Position numbers and translations under genes: made by a program | Notes under the pieces: generated by a model | Told to the model about the DNA's origin: nothing | Databases searched by the model: none | The model's input: only the letters and a program-made list of their open reading frames with translations | Part shown: positions 45,375 through 48,489 of the stretch, piece after piece | How the letters are laid out: each line of letters begins with the position of its first letter | How positions within the stretch are numbered: the stretch's first letter is position 1 | DNA from: Rhodovulum sulfidophilum | GTDB taxonomy: Bacteria > Pseudomonadota > Alphaproteobacteria > Rhodobacterales > Rhodobacteraceae | Reading direction: 5' to 3' | Assembly (NCBI GenBank): GCA_003241785.1 | Contig: QFPW01000024.1 | Span: 1 to 48,489, forward strand | Length of the DNA: 48,489 bases

Positions 45375-45403
45375 TTGACAAAGTAAGGAAATTTCCTTAC
45401 TTT
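45375..45403 (+). promoter_or_regulatory. prlF-yhaV promoter within a 24-bp palindromic operator
   Basis: TTGACA (45375-45380), 17 bp, then TACTTT (45398-45403) is a good sigma-70 promoter. A perfect palindrome with half-site AAAGTAAGGAAA spans 45380-45403 and covers the spacer and -10. The antitoxin or toxin-antitoxin complex bound here would exclude RNA polymerase. Confidence 0.85.
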
Positions 45404-45431
45404 TGCGGAGGATCAAATTTGGAGCCTGATC

Positions 45432-45764
45432 ATGGGCGCGTTGTTGAAAGAAGAAAGCACCATTACCGCCAAGGGCCAGACGACCGTTCCCAAGAGCGTC
45501 CGGCAGGCTTTGGGCGTGGATTACGGTGGACGCATCGCCTTCTTCGTCGACGATCAGCGCCGGGTTTATGTCGAGAAGGCGACGGAAGAAGCAAGCGATC
45601 CGGTCGTGGATCGTTTCCTCGAATTTCTGGCGCAGGACATGAGCAAACACCCCGACACGTCAATCGCCGCGTTGCCCGCCAGCCTGCGCGATCGTGCGGC
45701 CGCGCTTGTCGGGGGCATGGACGTTGACCTCGATGCCGAGATTGACGGGGATGTCGCGCTCTAG
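45432..45764 (+). CDS. prlF: PrlF-type antitoxin (AbrB/SpoVT fold)
   Basis: The 110-residue antitoxin has a swapped-hairpin DNA-binding domain, STITAKGQTTVPKSVRQALG. The C-terminal part (FLEFLAQDMSKHPDTSIAAL) resembles the segment that binds YhaV in PrlF. GGAG lies about 8 nt before the ATG. It is followed 2 bp later by yhaV. It neutralises the toxin and probably represses its own palindromic promoter. Base composition is lower in GC than the rest of the window, which suggests recent transfer. Confidence 0.92.
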   Translation: MGALLKEESTITAKGQTTVPKSVRQALGVDYGGRIAFFVDDQRRVYVEKATEEASDPVVDRFLEFLAQDMSKHPDTSIAALPASLRDRAAALVGGMDVDLDAEIDGDVAL

Positions 45765-45766
45765 CC

Positions 45767-46258
45767 ATGTTGACGATCAATGGCTGGACCATTCTGGCGC
45801 ATCCCCTTTTTGTCGATCAGTTGGAAAAGCTGACCGAAGCCGTTGAGGAGTTGAAGGCCAGGAAACCCGACGAATACCAGAAGAACGCCAGCACGAAGCT
45901 TCTGGCCGCTTTGAACAAGCTGGTGTTCCAGACAATCCCTGCAGATCCGACCGCAACCGTCTATCGTCAGGGCTCGACACTTGGCGAAGCGCGCAAGCAC
46001 TGGTTCCGGGCGAAATTCGGCAATGGCCGCTTCCGCCTGTTTTTCCGCTATGACTCGACCGCGAAAATCATCATCTTCGCCTGGGTGAATGACGAAACGA
46101 CTTTGCGGACCTATGGCGCGAAGAGCGATGCCTACAAGGTTTTCAAAGGGATGCTGGAGGATGGCAACCCCCCTGACGATTGGGCCGCGCTTTGTAAGGC
46201 GGCGTCCGATCAGGCCGCAGTTGACCGACTGGAAAAAGCCTCTTCCCCGAATCCATGA
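45767..46258 (+). CDS. yhaV: YhaV-type toxin (RelE-like ribonuclease)
   Basis: The 163-residue toxin starts INGWTILAHPLFVDQLEKL. It has FRAKFGNGRFRLFFRYDSTA and KIIIFAWVNDETTLRTYGAKSD cut across the RelE-like core, including the conserved RxFFR-type Arg/Tyr residues. YhaV cleaves mRNA and slows growth when free of PrlF. The gene looks intact and full length. It follows prlF by 2 bp in one operon. Confidence 0.93.
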   Translation: MLTINGWTILAHPLFVDQLEKLTEAVEELKARKPDEYQKNASTKLLAALNKLVFQTIPADPTATVYRQGSTLGEARKHWFRAKFGNGRFRLFFRYDSTAKIIIFAWVNDETTLRTYGAKSDAYKVFKGMLEDGNPPDDWAALCKAASDQAAVDRLEKASSPNP

Positions 46259-46627
46259 CGAATGCTGTTGAACGTCACAGGATAGGGCGCTGCCCTTGGA
46301 GCCGGGCTTTCGGCTGCGCCGGAACCACGCCACGGGCGCGTTTCCGCCATTCGGCTTCACTCCCGTAACGCAAGGGCGTCGGCGGACACTTCGCCAGAAG
46401 CCCCATCCGGCTGGCGGGTCAGTCTCGCGGGGCCTGTCATGGCCGCCACAGCGGGTCCATAATGAGGTTGGTCTTTCCGTCCGCTTCGACGGGCGGGCGG
46501 ATCAGCGCAGGAGAACTCGGATCATCCGCTCGGCGCGGTAGTGGATGACGCACCGCAAGCGGTATTCCGGCCAAACCGGCGACGCCAGCACCGGCGAAGG
46601 GCGCACGAAACCTCGCCCTGCAAACCA

Positions 46628-46714
46628 CCGCTGGCATCATACGAACTGGCCTTGACGGTTCGGCAGAAAGCCCGGCAGCAGGATCATATCGAGCTGATTG
46701 CGTCGGAGAATATC
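46628..46714 (+). pseudogene. glyA: Fragment of serine hydroxymethyltransferase gene (glyA)
   Basis: Twenty-nine codons read PLASYELALTVRQKARQQDH then IELIASENI, matching the N-terminal segment of GlyA (consensus LASxDPEL..RRQxxHIELIASENI). The match stops abruptly at about 46714. The preceding 369 bp (46259-46627) hold no supportable gene and may be further remnant. It overlaps the 3' end of the antitoxin gene on the other strand. Confidence 0.65.
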
Positions 46715-46974
46715 CTACATGGCAAGCCGGTCTCGTCGTCATAGAGAAAATCCTGGTTGCGGGCGGCGGAGACGCCCGCCATCGCCTTCGCTGCACCGGA
46801 CTTTCGAAGCGCATCGAGAAGAACCCGGCGATCTTTGACGGATGGAAAGGTGTGAACCGGCACGAGCCGCACGGAGGTATGACCATGGCGGGTCAGCACC
46901 ACGTCCTCGCCAGCTTCGGCACGGCGCACCAGCTCTGCGAGTTGGGTCGGGGCTTTCGTAATCGATACCCTCAT
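46684..46974 (-). CDS. Orphan Phd/YefM-type antitoxin with chimeric C-terminus
   Basis: The 96-residue protein has a complete Phd-type DNA-binding part: MRVSITKAPTQLAELVRRAE then AGEDVVLTRHGHTSVRLVPV. It reaches the usual antitoxin end FLYDDETGLP, where a PIN-domain toxin gene normally begins. Instead it runs on as CRIFSDAISSI, which is the complement of the glyA fragment. The toxin gene is therefore missing. AAGGAAG lies about 5 nt before the ATG. It may still bind its operator or act as an anti-addiction orphan. Confidence 0.75.
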   Translation of the reverse strand: MRVSITKAPTQLAELVRRAEAGEDVVLTRHGHTSVRLVPVHTFPSVKDRRVLLDALRKSGAAKAMAGVSAARNQDFLYDDETGLPCRIFSDAISSI

Positions 46975-47011
46975 GGAGCTTCCTTTCGGATGACCCAATA
47001 GACCATCTTCA

Positions 47012-47218
47012 TCAATCGCGAATGTGTTGCCGCTTCGCTTTGGCAAGGACACCTGCATCCATCCGCGCGATCGACTTCGGCTTTCCCTTGTAGGGCAGCG
47101 CGCCGAAGACATCTTCTGGCCGCGTTGCTGCAAAGGTCGGCGCGGATTTCAGCACGGCGGCGTCGGTCGTCTCTCCGACCATCGAAATCATGCCGGACCT
47201 CTGCTCTATATTGGTCAT
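47012..47218 (-). CDS. Short AbrB/MazE-like antitoxin remnant
   Basis: The 68-residue product carries TRPEDVFGALPYKGKPKSIA and RMDAGVLAKAKRQHIRD, which resemble the toxin-binding C-terminal part of MazE/AbrB-type antitoxins. The N-terminal DNA-binding fold is absent or replaced. AAGGA lies about 8 nt before the ATG at 47218, so it may be translated. No cognate toxin is present. The assignment is tentative. Confidence 0.45.
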   Translation of the reverse strand: MTNIEQRSGMISMVGETTDAAVLKSAPTFAATRPEDVFGALPYKGKPKSIARMDAGVLAKAKRQHIRD

Positions 47219-47466
47219 CAGCCATCCTTCGCAATGCGAGCCAGGCATGGATAACCCAACGCGGGCGATGCTCAAAGGCTGCTGCGGGAGAGCGCGGTGG
47301 GGATCGGCTAAAGTCCACGCATCCGCCGGTAGAAAGTGGGTTCGGTACATGCTTGCCCTTGGGCAGGGATCGGCGGCTTACGAAAACCCGTCAATAACAC
47401 GGTAAATCAGTATATTAGTCGTATCTTGGTGTTTCCATTGCCGGCTGTTCCGGCGATACGCTGCGG

Positions 47467-47700
47467 ATGTCAAAACCTCCGCGTAAATCCCGATCCGCCT
47501 CATCGACAAACCCCAACCCCGCAGTTGCCAGCTCCAAGCGCCGTCCGAAGCACGACGTGTCCACCTGGATCGTCACGGACGACTGGCCCGATGAGGTGCC
47601 GATCACCGAAGCGGAGATCGAGGTGTTCGAGCGCTACTTCGGCGATGTCTTCGATGAGATGTTCAGTCCCATCGATCCGATCGCTAGGCCAAAGCCGTGA
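47467..47700 (+). CDS. Small protein upstream of serine recombinase
   Basis: The 77-residue protein has a basic N-terminus (KPPRKSRSASST, then SSKRRPKHD) and an acidic C-terminal helix (EAEIEVFERYFGDVFDEMF). It overlaps the recombinase start by 4 nt (GTGA), so it is translationally coupled and probably a helper or regulator of the recombinase. I do not recognise a named family. The 248 bp upstream hold only an AT-rich segment near 47395-47440 that may contain the promoter. Confidence 0.7.
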   Translation: MSKPPRKSRSASSTNPNPAVASSKRRPKHDVSTWIVTDDWPDEVPITEAEIEVFERYFGDVFDEMFSPIDPIARPKP

Positions 47701-48428
47701 CCGCCGTAGGCAGCAGCGCGGCCCAGCGGGTTGCGCTTTACCTGCGCGTGTCCACGACGCGGCAGGCACAGCATGACGTCTCTATCCCCGATCAGCGTCA
47801 GCAAGGCGAAGCCTGGTGCGCCGCGCATGGGTATGAGCTTGTCGACACCTTCGTCGATGCCGGCGTTTCCGCCACCAGCGACCGCCGACCGGAGTTCCAG
47901 CGTCTGATCGAGGCAGCAAGCGGACGGCCTGCACCGTTCGACATCATCCTCGTCCATTCCTTCAGCCGCTTCTTCCGTGATCATTTCGAGCTGGAGTTCC
48001 ATATCCGCAAGCTGGCCCGAAATGGGGTGAAGCTGATCTCGATCACCCAAGCGGTAGGCGACGATCCGATGCACGTCATGATGCGCCGGGTGATGACCCT
48101 GTTCGACGAATATTAGTCACGCGAGAACGGCAAACATACGCTCCGCGCCATGAAGGAGAATGCAAGGCAAGGCTTCTGGAACGGAGCGCTGCCGCCGATC
48201 GGATACCGCATCGTCGAAGCCGAAAAGCGCGGCGCCAAGGTCAAGAAGACATTGGCCATCGATCCCATGCACGCCGACACAGTCCGTATGATCTACCGGC
48301 TGGCGCTGTCGGGTGATAGAACCACCGGGCCAATGGGCGTCAAGGCGATCGTCGGGTATCTCAACGACCGGCGGATATTCACCCGCGATGGAGAGAGGTG
48401 GCTCGAGAAATCTGAACGGGAGCAATGA
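47697..48428 (+). pseudogene. Large serine recombinase, amber-interrupted and 3'-truncated
   Basis: The N-terminal resolvase domain is present: VALYLRVSTTRQAQHDVSIP with the nucleophile Ser in RVST, then VHSFSRFFRDHFELEFHIRK. After LFDEY a TAG at 48114-48116 interrupts the frame, which resumes SRENGKHTLRAMKENARQGF and continues into the recombinase domain (GPMGVKAIVGYLNDRRIFTR). A Gln codon (CAG) would fit the TAG position. After ERW the sequence departs from the family and stops at EKSEREQ, so the zinc-ribbon and coiled-coil parts are lost. It cannot be a working integrase. Confidence 0.88.
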
Positions 48429-48478
48429 GTGGATTGTCCGCGCGACACCGGCATGATGCCGAGAGCGAGGAGAGACCA

Positions 48479-48489
48479 TGACGAGACGA
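48479..48489 (+). CDS. Start of a gene running off the right edge
   Basis: An ATG at 48479 follows GAGGAGA with good spacing and opens MTR before the window ends. Identity cannot be determined. Confidence 0.4.

Noticed and set aside
45178..45381. 67-codon minus-strand frame at the island edge
   Set aside because: No ribosome site or recognisable motif. It crosses the inverted repeat and the prlF promoter region.
44733..45430. tRNA gene or attachment site at the island boundary
   Set aside because: No cloverleaf with T-loop GGTTCGA-type sequence and no matching direct repeats were found by eye.
46296..46541. 81-codon plus-strand frame after yhaV, and the minus-strand extension at 46437-46886
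   Set aside because: No ribosome sites and composition unlike neighbouring genes. The minus frame is antisense to the glyA fragment and in a different frame from the antitoxin.

Overview
The window is GC-rich (roughly 70 %), densely coding DNA from an alphaproteobacterium. Spermidine/putrescine-type ABC genes, pseudoazurin, CbtAB, a NodS-like methyltransferase, a PhnA-like membrane protein and a ribbon-helix-helix/PHB depolymerase pair all fit Hyphomicrobiales or Rhodobacterales. The genus cannot be fixed from sequence alone. No rRNA, tRNA or CRISPR array was seen. The last ~3.3 kb (from about 45.2 kb) is less GC-rich and is a small, decayed mobile or defence-type island.

Layout. 0-3.8 kb: fluoride channel CrcB, a one-domain EamA permease, a DUF3141 PhaC-like alpha/beta hydrolase and a 54-residue helical protein. 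3.8-21 kb: a large catabolic locus. On the minus strand, reading right to left, it has a divergent GroEL paralogue, a four-gene polyamine-type ABC importer, a class III aminotransferase, a GntR regulator, a 3-hydroxyisobutyrate-dehydrogenase-like enzyme and a DMT permease. On the plus strand it has hyuA, two tandem hyuB genes and a class IV aminotransferase. The ABC operon and the hyu operon each carry a GG-N10-GC (-24/-12) sigma-54 promoter followed by the same TGTGATCACAC palindrome, so they appear to form one regulon. The GroEL paralogue between them has lost both catalytic aspartates equivalent to GroEL D52 and D398. I read the locus as uptake and ATP-dependent opening of a cyclic amide (lactam- or hydantoin-like), then transamination and aldehyde reduction, with an apparently dedicated, hydrolysis-impaired chaperonin. 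The substrate is inferred, not shown.

21-26.5 kb: a pseudoazurin gene broken by one in-frame TAG, then a B12 locus. A btuFCD-like importer (minus) and cbtBA plus a histidine phosphatase (plus) are divergently transcribed, each behind its own cobalamin riboswitch. 26.5-36 kb: an MFS exporter, then a chain of translationally coupled minus-strand genes (membrane GT2, GT2, GT4, GT2, acyl-CoA-dehydrogenase-like, PIG-L deacetylase, NodS-like methyltransferase) preceded by a transglutaminase. This looks like an uncharacterised glycoconjugate pathway. 36-45 kb: stress-type genes (PhnA-like membrane protein, CsbD, PAS-LuxR regulator), an autoregulated-looking RHH/PHB depolymerase pair, then a SnoaL-like protein, SDR, LysR, flavin reductase and VOC protein.

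45.2-48.5 kb: a PrlF-YhaV toxin-antitoxin pair whose promoter lies inside a perfect 24-bp palindrome, a glyA fragment fused into the 3' end of an orphan Phd-type antitoxin, a truncated AbrB/MazE-like antitoxin, and a serine recombinase broken by an amber codon and truncated at its 3' end.
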